Shown here: one piece after another, positions 42,660 to 53,017 of the stretch
How the letters are laid out: each line of letters begins with the position of its first letter
Numbering within the stretch: the first letter of the stretch is position 1
Assembly: GCA_934462925.1 (NCBI GenBank)
Contig: CAKSIT010000001.1
Coordinates: forward strand, 356,169 to 420,168
DNA: 64,000 nucleotides
Direction of reading: 5' to 3'
Origin: an uncultured Oscillospiraceae bacterium
GTDB lineage: Bacteria > Bacillota > Clostridia > Oscillospirales > Ruminococcaceae
The notes under the pieces: generated by a model
The model's database searches: none
Told to the model about the DNA's origin: nothing
Seen by the model: only the letters and a program-made list of their open reading frames with translations
Made by a program: the position numbers and the translations under genes

Positions 42660-43928
42660 ATGAAAAACGTGTTAAAAAAAGTCGCTGCGGCTGCTCTGGC
42701 AGCTGCTATGGCAGTTCCTTTCACGGGCTGCGCTAAAACCGGCACAAGCTCCGGCGAGAGCGGTTCTACCGCTTCTACCGCTTCTACCGACGGCAACGTT
42801 GCGGGCGGCGTCATAAGAATCGGCGGTATCGGTCCTGTAACGGGCGGCGCTGCGGTTTACGGTCAGGCCGTAAAGAACGCTGCGGAGCTTGCAACCAAGG
42901 AAATCAACGCTGCGGGCGGTATCAACGGTATGCAGATTGAGTTCAAGTTTGAGGACGACGTTCACGACGCTGAAAAGTCCGTTAACGCGTACAACGCGCT
43001 TAAGGACTGGGGTATGGAGATACTTATGGGTACTGTTACTTCTACGCCCTGTCAGGCGGTAGTTGAGGAGTCCCACAACGACAATATGTTCCAGCTTACG
43101 CCCTCGGGTTCTGCTGTTGAGTCCATCAAGTACGACAACGCGTTCAGAGTTTGCTTCTCTGACCCCAACCAGGGTGTGGCTTCCGCGCAGTACATCGGCG
43201 AGAACGGCCTTGCTTCCAAGGTTGCCGTTATCTACAACAGCTCCGACGTTTACTCCACGGGTGTCTACGAGAAGTTCGCTGCCGAGGCTGCAAACCAGCC
43301 GTTCGAGGTAGTTGCCGCTGAGGCGTTCACCGACGACAGCAAGAGCGACTTTACCGTTCAGATTACAAAGGCTAAGGACGCGGGCGCTGACCTCGTATTC
43401 CTCCCCATCTACTATCAGGAGGCTTCCCTTATCCTCCAGCAGGCTGACACGCTCGGCTACAAGCCCACTTTCTTCGGCTGCGACGGTCTTGACGGTCTGC
43501 TTGCGGTTGAGAACTTCGACCTGTCCCTCGCCGACGGCGTAATGCTGCTGACTCCGTTCGCTGCCGACGCTGCCGACGAGAAGACCCAGACGTTCGTAAA
43601 GAACTACACCGAAGCTTACGGCGAACCCCCCAACCAGTTCGCTGCCGACGCTTACGACGCTATGTACATCATCAAGGCTGCGGCTGAAAAGGCAGGTATC
43701 AACGCTGAAATGTGCACAGGCGACACCGATGTCGTTATAAGCAATATCTGCGACGCTCTTAAGGCTGCAATGACCGAAATCACCGTTGACGGTCTGACTG
43801 GCGATGGCATGACATGGTCCGCAGACGGCGAGCCCTCCAAAGCTCCTAAGGCTGTTAAGATTGCTATCTCCGACGAAACCGACGCTGACGGCAACACCGT
43901 TAAGACCGGTAAGTACGTTGCAATGTAA
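42660..43928 (+). CDS. livK: branched-chain amino acid ABC transporter, substrate-binding lipoprotein
   Basis: The 422-residue product has a lipoprotein signal with FTGC (Cys about residue 23), a Ser/Thr linker, and a type I periplasmic-binding fold: IRIGGIGPVTGGAAVYGQ, AAGGINGMQIEFKFEDDVHD, MLTPFAADAADE, NQFAADAYDAMYII. It binds Leu/Ile/Val or a related amino acid outside the cell. Its codons are more biased than those of neighbours, as expected for an abundant protein. Start ATG at 42660 after AAGGAAAGG. The rest of the transporter follows. Confidence 0.93.
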   Translation: MKNVLKKVAAAALAAAMAVPFTGCAKTGTSSGESGSTASTASTDGNVAGGVIRIGGIGPVTGGAAVYGQAVKNAAELATKEINAAGGINGMQIEFKFEDDVHDAEKSVNAYNALKDWGMEILMGTVTSTPCQAVVEESHNDNMFQLTPSGSAVESIKYDNAFRVCFSDPNQGVASAQYIGENGLASKVAVIYNSSDVYSTGVYEKFAAEAANQPFEVVAAEAFTDDSKSDFTVQITKAKDAGADLVFLPIYYQEASLILQQADTLGYKPTFFGCDGLDGLLAVENFDLSLADGVMLLTPFAADAADEKTQTFVKNYTEAYGEPPNQFAADAYDAMYIIKAAAEKAGINAEMCTGDTDVVISNICDALKAAMTEITVDGLTGDGMTWSADGEPSKAPKAVKIAISDETDADGNTVKTGKYVAM

Positions 43929-44209
43929 CGCGGTATAACGCACTATAACGCAATATAACGAGCTTTAGCTTATATCAACTGACCCTATACCGCCGACGCG
44001 AAAGTTCTCACGAATTGTCGCGGCGGCGGTTGTGCAGTTGGTAGAGCATAGTTAAATATCCCCATTTTAAGATTATTTTTACAGTTTCTTACACAGTAAG
44101 TAGCTTCTGCTCAGTCCGCGTTTTGCGGACGCCGGCTGAGCAGTGGTTATTTGAAGCGGCGCGTGTTTTCGCGGCGCTTCGGAAATACACCTACGGAAGG
44201 AAAATCGTT
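43929..44209. other. livK-livH spacer with 10-base tandem repeats and a hairpin
   Basis: Directly after livK four near-copies of a 10-base unit (AACGCNNTAT) run from about 43927 to 43965. Further on is the hairpin at 44107-44143. No gene is seen. Confidence 0.6.
44107..44143 (+). promoter_or_regulatory. stem-loop between livK and livH
   Basis: CTGCTCAG (44107-44114) pairs with CTGAGCAG (44136-44143) around an inner TCCGC-GTTTT-GCGGA hairpin. There is no T-run, so mRNA stabilisation or partial attenuation after the abundant livK message is more likely than termination. Confidence 0.65.
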
Positions 44210-45094
44210 ATGACCTTTTTGAACTACCTGATTAACGGAATAAGCCTCGGCAGCGTTTACGCGATAATAGCGCTCGGCTACACCATGGTTTACGGCATTG
44301 CAAAAATGCTTAACTTCGCGCACGGCGATATAATCATGGTGGGCGCTTACGTGATATTCAACTGCATGAGCGCGTTCAAGCTGCCCGCGATAGTGTCCGT
44401 CGTCATTTCTATGGCGATATGCACGGTACTCGGCGTGCTTATAGAGAGGGTGGCGTACAGACCGCTCAGAAACGCCTCAAGCTCGCTTGCGGTGCTTATT
44501 ACGGCGATAGGCGTAAGCTACCTTTTGCAGAACGTGGCGCTGCTTATATTCAAGGCGGACACCAAGTCGTTCAGCTCGGTCGTATCGATTAAGGCTATAA
44601 AGCTCTTTGACGGGCAGCTCACCATTTCGGGCGAGGCTATCGTCACGGTTTCGGTGTGCGTTATTGTAATGATTGCGCTCACGCTGTTTGTAAACAAAAC
44701 AAAGGCGGGACAGGCTATGCAGGCTGTATCCGAGGATAAGGGCGCGGCGCAGCTTATGGGCATAAACGTAAACGGCACGATAGCGCTTACGTTCGCGATA
44801 GGCTCGGCGCTTGCGGCGGTAGCGGGCGCGCTCATGTGTTCCGCTTACCCGAACCTTACGCCCTACACAGGCACAATGCCCGGTATAAAGGCGTTCGTGG
44901 CGGCGGTATTCGGCGGTATCGGCTCGATACCGGGCGCTATGATAGGCGGTCTGCTTATCGGCGTTATCGAGATACTCGGCAAGGCGTACATTTCCTCCCA
45001 GATGGCGGACGCTATCGTGTTCGCGGTGCTTGTTGTGGTGCTGCTTGTAAAGCCCGCGGGACTTCTCGGCAAGAACGTTCAGGAAAAGGTTTAA
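44210..45094 (+). CDS. livH: branched-chain amino acid ABC transporter permease
   Basis: The 294-residue protein has about eight spans and LivH signatures: LINGISLGSVYAIIALGYTMVYGI, MLNFAHGDIIMVGAY, and GIKAFVAAVFGGIGSIPGAMIGGLLIG. Start ATG at 44210 has GGAAGGAAAA upstream; longer frames lie in the spacer. It forms the membrane pore with LivM. Confidence 0.95.
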   Translation: MTFLNYLINGISLGSVYAIIALGYTMVYGIAKMLNFAHGDIIMVGAYVIFNCMSAFKLPAIVSVVISMAICTVLGVLIERVAYRPLRNASSSLAVLITAIGVSYLLQNVALLIFKADTKSFSSVVSIKAIKLFDGQLTISGEAIVTVSVCVIVMIALTLFVNKTKAGQAMQAVSEDKGAAQLMGINVNGTIALTFAIGSALAAVAGALMCSAYPNLTPYTGTMPGIKAFVAAVFGGIGSIPGAMIGGLLIGVIEILGKAYISSQMADAIVFAVLVVVLLVKPAGLLGKNVQEKV

Positions 45095-45104
45095 GGGAGG
45101 CGGC

Positions 45105-46190
45105 ATGATGAAAAAACCTGAAATAACAAAAGCGACCAAAAGCAGCTTTATAACCTACGCTATGGTTATCGTGCTTGCGGCGGTCATGATGATACTCCAG
45201 CAGTCGGGCGTGCTTTCAAGCTCCATGCAGGGCTTCCTTGTGCCTATGTGCATTTACGTTGTCATGGCGGTTTCGCTGAACCTTGTGGTAGGCATTCTCG
45301 GCGAGCTGAGTCTCGGTCATGCGGGCTTTATGTGCGTGGGCGCGTATTCGAGCGCTATCTTCTCAAAGTGCATGGCGGACACGATAACGTTCGCGCCGCT
45401 TCGTTTTGGCATTGCGATACTCATAGGCGCTGCGTGCGCGGCGATATTCGGCATACTTATCGGTATCCCCGTGCTTCGCCTTAAGGGCGACTACCTCGCT
45501 ATTGTAACGCTTGCGTTCGGCGAGATAATCAAGAACATCTGCAACGTAATTAACCTCGGTCTTGACTCCGCGGGCTTCCACCTTTCGTTCAAAAGCGCCG
45601 CCGACATGGGGCTTGCAGAGGACGGCATGGTGATAATCAAGGGCGCGCAGGGTATTTCGGGTACGCCAAAGGACAGCACGTTCCTTATAGGCGTAATTCT
45701 CGTGCTGCTTACCCTTGTGGTGGTATATAACCTCATAAACTCCCGCGCGGGCAGGGCTATCATGTCCATACGCGACAACCGCATTGCGGCGGAATCCATA
45801 GGCATAAACATCACTAAGTACAAGCTCATGGTATTCTCGCTTTCGGCGGCGTTCGCGGGCGCTGCGGGCGCGCTTTACGCACACAATTACGCAACGCTTA
45901 CCGCAACGGGCGACAAGTTCAACTACAACGCTTCCATTATGATACTGGTTTACGTTGTACTGGGCGGTATCGGCAACATAAGAGGCTCTGTCATTGCGGC
46001 GATAATCCTTTATATCCTGCCCGAGAAGCTGCGCTTTATGAGGGACTACCGTATGCTGATGTACGCGATAGTGCTTATACTTGTAATGCTCTACAACTGG
46101 AGTCCCAAAATGCAGGAGTACAGAGAGGTAATCAAGGCTAAGATAAAGGCGAGATTCAGCAAGAAAAAAGAGGAGGAGAATGCGGCATGA
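45105..46190 (+). CDS. livM: branched-chain amino acid ABC transporter permease
   Basis: The 361-residue protein has LivM signatures: SLNLVVGILGELSLGHAGFMCVGAYSSA, LRLKGDYLAIVTLAFGEIIKN, GRAIMSIRDNRIAAESIGIN, and LGGIGNIRGSVIAA. Two ATG codons (45105 and 45108) lie after GGGAGG; the second has better spacing. Its end overlaps livG by four bases. The C-terminus is Lys/Glu rich and longer than usual. Confidence 0.95.
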   Translation: MMKKPEITKATKSSFITYAMVIVLAAVMMILQQSGVLSSSMQGFLVPMCIYVVMAVSLNLVVGILGELSLGHAGFMCVGAYSSAIFSKCMADTITFAPLRFGIAILIGAACAAIFGILIGIPVLRLKGDYLAIVTLAFGEIIKNICNVINLGLDSAGFHLSFKSAADMGLAEDGMVIIKGAQGISGTPKDSTFLIGVILVLLTLVVVYNLINSRAGRAIMSIRDNRIAAESIGINITKYKLMVFSLSAAFAGAAGALYAHNYATLTATGDKFNYNASIMILVYVVLGGIGNIRGSVIAAIILYILPEKLRFMRDYRMLMYAIVLILVMLYNWSPKMQEYREVIKAKIKARFSKKKEEENAA

Positions 46191-46948
46191 GTAATATGCT
46201 TGAAGTATCAAATCTCAGCATTTCCTTCGGCGGCCTGCACGCGGTAGACGGGCTGAACCTTACTATAAAAAAGGGGCAGCTCTACGGGCTTATCGGTCCT
46301 AACGGTGCGGGAAAGACCACGGTGTTCAATATGCTGACCGGCGTTTACAAGCCTACTGCCGGCAAGATAGTTCTTGACGGCACGGACATCACTGGCAAAA
46401 GCCCCATGGAGATAAACCGCGACGGCGTTGCGAGAACGTTCCAGAACATACGCCTGTTCAAGGCTATGAGCGTGCGCGACAACGTAAAGGTCGGAATGCA
46501 CAACCAGACGAAGTATTCTGCAATAGAGGGCATACTGCGCCTGCCGCGCTACTTTGCGGAGGAACGGCAGATGAACGAGCGCGCGGAGGAGCTGCTTAAG
46601 GTATTCGAGCTTGACGGCGAGATGGACGCGCTTTCGTCGAACCTGCCCTACGGCAAGCAGCGCAAGCTTGAAATAGCGCGCGCGCTCGCCACGAACCCGA
46701 AGCTGCTGCTGCTTGACGAGCCTGCCGCAGGCATGAACCCGAACGAAACCGAGGAGCTTATGGAAACCATACGCTTTGTAAGGGACAAGTTCGACATGAC
46801 GATACTGCTCATAGAGCATGACATGAAGCTTGTTTCGGGAATCTGCGAGGAGCTTACGGTGCTTAACTTCGGGCAGGAGCTGGCGCAGGGAAAGACGTCG
46901 GACGTTCTCAACGACCCGAAGGTCATCACCGCATATCTCGGCGAATAA
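46187..46948 (+). CDS. livG: branched-chain amino acid ABC transporter ATP-binding protein
   Basis: The 253-residue ATPase has Walker A GPNGAGKTT, a Q-loop in ARTFQNIRLF, an ABC signature weakened to LPYGKQRKLEIARAL, Walker B LLLLDEPAAGMNP and the H-loop IEHDM. The insertion after the Q-loop is typical for LivG. It energises transport with LivF. Confidence 0.95.
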   Translation: MSNMLEVSNLSISFGGLHAVDGLNLTIKKGQLYGLIGPNGAGKTTVFNMLTGVYKPTAGKIVLDGTDITGKSPMEINRDGVARTFQNIRLFKAMSVRDNVKVGMHNQTKYSAIEGILRLPRYFAEERQMNERAEELLKVFELDGEMDALSSNLPYGKQRKLEIARALATNPKLLLLDEPAAGMNPNETEELMETIRFVRDKFDMTILLIEHDMKLVSGICEELTVLNFGQELAQGKTSDVLNDPKVITAYLGE

Positions 46949-46961
46949 GGGGGAACGCGAT

Positions 46962-47672
46962 ATGTCAATGCTTACAATAGACAAACTTGAGGTATATTAC
47001 GGCGCGATACACGCGATAAAGGGCATATCCTTTTCCGTTGAAAAGGGCGAGATAATAGCGCTTATCGGCGCAAACGGCGCGGGAAAGACCACGATACTCC
47101 ACACGATAACGGGGCTTGTGGCGGCAAAGCACGGCAGCATTCTGTTTGACGGCAAGGAGCTTACGAAAACGCCCGCGCACAAGATAGTTTCCATGGGCAT
47201 GGCGCACGTTCCCGAGGGCAGGCGCGTATTCGCGCAGCTTTCGGTGTACGAGAACCTTATGCTGGGCGCGTACACCCGCCGCGACAGAAGCGAGATAGCG
47301 GACAGCCTTGCTAACGTGTTCAAGCGCTTCCCGCGGCTTGAGGAAAGGCGCAACCAGTCTGCGGGAACGCTTTCCGGCGGCGAGCAGCAAATGCTGGCAA
47401 TGGGCCGCGCGCTTATGTCGAAGCCGTCTATAATCCTGCTTGACGAGCCGTCCATGGGTCTGTCGCCGCTTTATGTAAACGAGATTTTCGACATAATCGA
47501 GGAGATAAACAAGAGCGGTACGACCGTGCTGCTGGTTGAGCAGAACGCGAAGAAAGCGCTGTCCATCGCGAACCGCGCATACGTGCTTGAAACGGGAAAA
47601 ATAGTGCTTTCGGGCGACGCAAAGCAGCTTATGAACGATGATTCCGTAAAAAAGGCTTACCTTGGAGAATGA
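46962..47672 (+). CDS. livF: branched-chain amino acid ABC transporter ATP-binding protein
   Basis: The 236-residue ATPase has Walker A GANGAGKTT, the LivF-type VPEGRRVFAQLSVYENL, signature LSGGEQQMLAMGRAL and Walker B ILLDEPSMGLSP. Start ATG at 46962 follows AAGGGGGAA; the frame open from 46830 lies inside livG. It closes the transporter genes. Confidence 0.95.
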   Translation: MSMLTIDKLEVYYGAIHAIKGISFSVEKGEIIALIGANGAGKTTILHTITGLVAAKHGSILFDGKELTKTPAHKIVSMGMAHVPEGRRVFAQLSVYENLMLGAYTRRDRSEIADSLANVFKRFPRLEERRNQSAGTLSGGEQQMLAMGRALMSKPSIILLDEPSMGLSPLYVNEIFDIIEEINKSGTTVLLVEQNAKKALSIANRAYVLETGKIVLSGDAKQLMNDDSVKKAYLGE

Positions 47673-47688
47673 TTCGGGAGGGAACACT

Positions 47689-48306
47689 ATGGAAGGCTTT
47701 ATCGTTACAATCGCGCGCGGCTTCGGCAGCGGCGGCAAAACTATCGGCGAAATGCTCGCAAAGAAGCTCGGGGTGGAGTATTACGACAAGGACCTCATCA
47801 GGCTCGCTTCCGACGCCAGCGGCATAAACGAGGCGCTTTTCGGCCGGTCGGACGAAAAGACAAAGGGCGGCGTTTTCGGCAAGCCCGGGGTATACAAGGG
47901 CGGGGTTATCTCCCCCAGTCAGGCGGGCTTCACGTCCGAGGCGAACCTGTTTAACTATCAGGCAATGGTGATAAAGCAGCTCGCCGAGCGCGGAAGCTGC
48001 GTTATCGTAGGCAGGTGCGCGGACTACGTGCTGCGCGAGAACCCGAGAGTGGTGCGCGTGTTCATTTACGCGGACGAGGAGCATTGCATAAAGAACGTTG
48101 CGGAAGTCCGCGGCATTTACGACCGCAAGGAGGCCATAAAGGCCATTGCCGCTACCGACAAGGAGCGCGCCGCGTACTACAAGGCGCACACGGGGCGCGA
48201 GTGGATTGACGCGCGCAACTACGACCTGTGCCTTAACAGCGGCGAGCTTGGCTTCGACAAGTGCGTGGAGCTTATCTCGCAGTACATCAATATAAGGCTT
48301 TCATGA
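47689..48306 (+). CDS. cytidylate kinase-like family protein
   Basis: The 205-residue product has a P-loop-like start IVTIARGFGSGGKTIGEMLAKKLGVEYYDKDLI, as in cytidylate kinase-like proteins of Firmicutes, plus RCADYVLRENPRVVRVFIYA and a DLCLNSGELG core near the C-terminus. The lid region with CNxxYY is present as AYYKAHTGREW. True CMP kinase activity is unproven in this subfamily. It lies 16 bases after livF with GGGAGGGAA before the ATG, so it is probably co-transcribed. Confidence 0.82.
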   Translation: MEGFIVTIARGFGSGGKTIGEMLAKKLGVEYYDKDLIRLASDASGINEALFGRSDEKTKGGVFGKPGVYKGGVISPSQAGFTSEANLFNYQAMVIKQLAERGSCVIVGRCADYVLRENPRVVRVFIYADEEHCIKNVAEVRGIYDRKEAIKAIAATDKERAAYYKAHTGREWIDARNYDLCLNSGELGFDKCVELISQYINIRLS

Positions 48307-48351
48307 GAATAACGCCGCCCTGCGCTATGCAATGTGTGGGGCGGCTTGATT

Positions 48352-48377
48352 TCCTCCGTTTGTTCGGAGGATTTTTT
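48352..48377 (+). terminator. terminator of the liv operon
   Basis: TCCTCCG (48352-48358) pairs with CGGAGGA (48365-48371), then TTTTTTG. A GCCGCCC/GGGCGGC stem just upstream adds a second hairpin. Confidence 0.85.
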
Positions 48378-48407
48378 GTGCATTGAGAGAAAAATCACAA
48401 AAAGGTA

Positions 48408-48436
48408 TTGAAAAAAAAGCGAATTTGTGAGATAAT
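48408..48436 (+). promoter_or_regulatory. upp promoter
   Basis: TTGAAA (48408-48413) and GATAAT (48431-48436) with a 17-base spacer. Confidence 0.75.
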
Positions 48437-48498
48437 GAATAGTAAGGCTGTTTTGCAACCGTAAAATTTCGGGCGAACGCCGCAAGAGGAGAAGAAAT

Positions 48499-49128
48499 AT
48501 GTCTAAGATAGTTGTTTTCGACCACCCGCTGATACAGCATAAAATAACGCTGCTGCGCGACTGCACCACGGGTACGCGCGATTTCCGCATACTTATTGAG
48601 GAGATAGCCGCGCTTATGGGCTTTGAGGCGCTGCGCGACCTTCCGCTTGAGATGAAGGAGATAAAGACGCCCATCGAAAGCGCCAACGCGCCCGTCATTT
48701 CGGGCAAAACCATTGCGGTAGTGCCGATACTGCGCGCGGGGCTTGGCATGGTAAAGGGCATACTTACGCTTGTGCCTACGGCTAAGGTGGGTCACCTTGG
48801 GCTGTACCGCGACCCCGAAACCCACCTGCCGCACGAATACTACTGCAAGCTGCCCGAAAACGTTGAGGAGCGCACCGTGCTGGTGCTCGACCCCATGCTC
48901 GCAACGGGCGGTTCGGCGTGCGCTGCGGTTGAGCTGCTTAAGGCGCGCGGCGTAAAGAAAATCAAGTTCATGTCGATAATCGCAGCGCCCGAGGGGCTTT
49001 CCGCGCTTATCACAAAGCACCCCGATATCGAGGTGTACGTCGGCCATCTCGACGAGCGCCTTAACGAGGATAAGTACATCGTCCCCGGTCTTGGCGACGC
49101 GGGCGACAGGATATTCGGCACGATTTAA
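48499..49128 (+). CDS. upp: uracil phosphoribosyltransferase
   Basis: The 209-residue product matches Upp: [54 protein letters not shown], the PRPP loop [11 protein letters not shown], and the C-terminal [12 protein letters not shown]. It converts uracil and PRPP to UMP for pyrimidine salvage. AAGAGGAGAAG lies before the ATG. It is probably monocistronic. Confidence 0.97.
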   Translation: MSKIVVFDHPLIQHKITLLRDCTTGTRDFRILIEEIAALMGFEALRDLPLEMKEIKTPIESANAPVISGKTIAVVPILRAGLGMVKGILTLVPTAKVGHLGLYRDPETHLPHEYYCKLPENVEERTVLVLDPMLATGGSACAAVELLKARGVKKIKFMSIIAAPEGLSALITKHPDIEVYVGHLDERLNEDKYIVPGLGDAGDRIFGTI

Positions 49129-49212
49129 GGCTGCCGCGCACGGATATTGCGCGCGTATTGCCGCGATATACGGCTATTTGGCGCGAATGCGGCACTTTTT
49201 TGGCTCAACGGC

Positions 49213-49241
49213 TTGAAATCTGCACAAAAATATGCTATAAT
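49213..49241 (+). promoter_or_regulatory. purA promoter
   Basis: TTGAAA (49213-49218) and TATAAT (49236-49241) with a 17-base spacer, 87 bases before purA. Confidence 0.85.
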
Positions 49242-49315
49242 CTATGTAGACGCGTTCGCGGCGGCGGCAGCGGTTTTTAACGCTTTACGCGGGCGGCGCG
49301 GTAATAACGAAATGA

Positions 49316-50610
<1,295 letters not shown>

Positions 50611-50611
<1 letters not shown>

Positions 50612-51387
50612 TGAAAATAGTCTTTATAGGCGACGTTGTAGGCAGGATAGGCTGCGAGGCGCTCAGGGACGCGCTCCCCGCGATAAAGCGCGAGTACGGC
50701 GCGCAGGTAACGGTCGTGAACGGCGAGAACTCCGCAGAGGGCAACGGCATAGACCCGTCCTCCGCGCAGATGATATTCGACGCGGGCGCGGACGTTATAA
50801 CAACGGGCAACCACACGTTCCGCAAGCGCTCGATAGACGAGGAGCTTGAGCGCAACGAGCGGCTGCTGCGCCCCGCGAATTACGGCGAGGACATATACGG
50901 GCGCGGCATGACGGAGCTTGATTTCGGCGCGTTCAGCGTGGCAGTGATAAACCTGTTGGGTACGACGTATCTTCAGCCGATAGACAACCCGTTCAGGTGC
51001 GCGGACAGGCTTCTGGCGCAGACGAGCGCAAGGGTGATACTTGTGGACTTCCACGCGGAGGCGACAAGCGAGAAGCGCGCGATGGGGTATTACCTGAGCG
51101 GCAGGGTGTCCGCGGTAGTAGGCACGCACACGCACGTGCAGACGGCGGACGAGCAGGTAATAAACGGCACGGGGTATATAACTGACGTGGGCATGACAGG
51201 CCCTGCGGATTCTATACTCGGCGTGGACAAGGATATTATAATAGAAAAGTTCCTGACATACTACCCGAGAAAGCACGTTTTTGCAGGCGGCGACTGCGAC
51301 GTGAACGGCGTATGCCTTGACATTGACGAAAAGAGCGGGAAATGCAGGACGATAGAGCGCATAAGGAAAAGAACGGCGCATAAATAA
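50611..51387 (+). CDS. ymdB: YmdB family metallophosphoesterase
   Basis: The 258-residue product has MKIVFIGDVVGRIG, VVNGENSAEGNG, TTGNHTFRK, VDFHAEATSEK and VVGTHTHVQTAD metal-binding motifs of the TIGR00282/YmdB family. In Bacillus, YmdB is a cyclic-mononucleotide phosphodiesterase that affects sporulation, biofilm and motility. It overlaps purA by one base and precedes spoVS, the conserved pairing. Confidence 0.95.
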
Positions 51388-51434
51388 TCGCACAACAAGA
51401 AAGGCAGCGGCAGCGCCGCTGATGGTGAAGCAAT

Positions 51435-51695
51435 ATGGAAGTAGTAAAGGTTTCTGCACATTCTGTACCAAAATCCGTTGCAGGTGCAATTGCGGCGGTT
51501 ATCCGCGAAAACGGCGAGGTGGAGGTTCAGGCTGTAGGCGCGGGCGCGGCTAATCAGGCTGTAAAGTCCATTGCAATAGCGCGCAGCTATATGGCGCTTA
51601 TCGGCGTAGACCTTATCTGCATTCCCGCGTTCACGACTGTTGAAATCGACGGCGAGGAGCGCACCGCGATGAAGTTCATCGTTGAGCCGAGGTAA
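51435..51695 (+). CDS. spoVS: stage V sporulation protein S
   Basis: The 86-residue product is highly similar to SpoVS throughout: HSVPKSVAGAIAAVIRE, GAGAANQAVKSIAIAR, IDLICIPAFT-type text and TAMKFIVEP. It is a small Alba-like nucleic-acid-binding protein needed for spore coat and cortex steps in Bacillus. It lies 47 bases after ymdB. Confidence 0.97.
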   Translation: MEVVKVSAHSVPKSVAGAIAAVIRENGEVEVQAVGAGAANQAVKSIAIARSYMALIGVDLICIPAFTTVEIDGEERTAMKFIVEPR

Positions 51696-51714
51696 TAGGT
51701 AAAGCTTGCAGACG

Positions 51715-51757
51715 GCACTGGGTACGCGCTTACTATAGCGCCGCTCAGTGCCTTTTC
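51715..51757 (+). terminator. spoVS terminator
   Basis: GGCACTG (51715-51721) pairs with CAGTGCC (51747-51753), then TTTTC; the inner region has further GCGC pairing. Confidence 0.75.
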
Positions 51758-51822
51758 GGTAATTTACGCGTGTAATGGCGCATAGTGCGCACATAATATC
51801 GTGTGGAAAGCGAGGACGCATT

Positions 51823-51972
51823 ATGCAGGTTAAATTTTACGAAAAGGTTGACGACGAGAAGCTGCGCTTTGCGGTGATTGTCGCACGGCACGTGCTGCCC
51901 GACAGTCTGACGTACCCCGAGATACAGCCGATACTGTTTGATGAAGCGTGCCGCAGGGGCGTGTTCGCATGA
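51823..51972 (+). pseudogene. NUDIX hydrolase remnant with internal deletion
   Basis: The 49-residue frame starts like a common Firmicutes NUDIX hydrolase (VKFYEKVDDEKLRFAVIV, residues 3-20) and ends like the C-terminus of the same proteins (LPDSLTYPEIQPILFDEA, residues 25-42). About 100 residues, including the whole NUDIX box, are missing between them. The simplest reading is an in-frame deletion that left both ends joined. It still has a start region and overlaps the asparaginase start (ATGA), so it may now serve as a translated leader. Confidence 0.75.
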
Positions 51973-52928
51973 GGCGGATACTGTTCATAGCGACGGGCGG
52001 CACGGTTTCGTGTGGAAGCGGCGCGGCGCTCACGCCAACGCAGACGGCGCGGCAGCTGCTGGCGGGCGTGGACGCGGCAGACGCGGAGGTAACGGCGGTG
52101 CAGCCGTTCAGCCTTGACAGCACGGATATGTCCCCGCGCGAGTGGTGCGAAATAGCAAGGCTCATTGCGGCGCGCTACGACGAGTTCGACGGGTTTGTGA
52201 CAGCGCACGGCACGGACACGCTTGCGTACGCGGCGGCGGCGCTCTCCTGCCTTATTGCAAACAGCAAAAAGCCCATAGCGCTAACGGGGAGTATGCTTCC
52301 CATGGGCGCGGAGGGCTCTGACGCGGCGCGCAATTTAACCGACGCGTTCCGCTTTGTGTGCGACGAGCGCGCGCACGGCGTGCGGGTGGTGTTTGCAAGC
52401 GCAATAATAGACGGGCGGTGCGCTGTAAAAGTGGACACGCACGCGGCGCGCGCTTTTGAGAGCATAGGCAGACCCGCAGCGGGCGCTGTGCGTATCGACG
52501 GCAGGGTGCTGCTGAACGAGCCGCCTTTTTCGGGCGAAACGCGCTTTTACAGCACGCTTGACGAGCGCGCGGCGGTGCTGCGGCTCTACCCGGGGATAAC
52601 GGCGCAGGCGGTAAGCTTCAGCGGGATAAGGGCGCTTGTTATCGAGGGCTTTGGCACGGGCGGGCTGCCTGCGTACAGCGGGCTTTCGCAGACGCTGCGC
52701 GATTTGCACGGGCAGGGCGTGCGCCTTATTATGACAACGCAGGTGCTTCGCGGCGGCAGCGACATCTCCCGCTACGAGGTTGGCGCGCGGCTTAAGGAGT
52801 ACGGCGTAATAGACGCGGGACTTATGACGAGCGAGTACGCGCTAATGCGCGCAATGTGGGCTCTTGGCGCGGCGCAGGGCGCGCAGGATTTCGCGCGGCT
52901 CTTTGCGGACGCGGATTTTTCCCGCTGA
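51969..52928 (+). CDS. type I L-asparaginase
   Basis: The 319-residue product has both catalytic threonine motifs, IATGGTVSCGSG near residue 6 and VTAHGTDTLAY near 77, plus KPIALTGSMLPMGAEGSDAARN and IEGFGTGGLP. It hydrolyses asparagine to aspartate and ammonia, probably in the cytoplasm, as no signal peptide is seen. The ATG at 51969 overlaps the stop of the NUDIX remnant. Confidence 0.93.
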   Translation: MRRILFIATGGTVSCGSGAALTPTQTARQLLAGVDAADAEVTAVQPFSLDSTDMSPREWCEIARLIAARYDEFDGFVTAHGTDTLAYAAAALSCLIANSKKPIALTGSMLPMGAEGSDAARNLTDAFRFVCDERAHGVRVVFASAIIDGRCAVKVDTHAARAFESIGRPAAGAVRIDGRVLLNEPPFSGETRFYSTLDERAAVLRLYPGITAQAVSFSGIRALVIEGFGTGGLPAYSGLSQTLRDLHGQGVRLIMTTQVLRGGSDISRYEVGARLKEYGVIDAGLMTSEYALMRAMWALGAAQGAQDFARLFADADFSR

Positions 52929-53017
52929 GCGCTGGCAGGAATTGCCGCAGCCGCATATTATAAGCGGACGCCTGCGCCGATTTGCAGGCATAACACAATG
53001 AAAGGGCGGTACTCCGC

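Noticed and set aside
44020..44060. tRNA D-arm-like text (GTGCAGTTGGTAGAGCA) after livK
   Set aside because: No acceptor, anticodon or T-arm can be formed around it.
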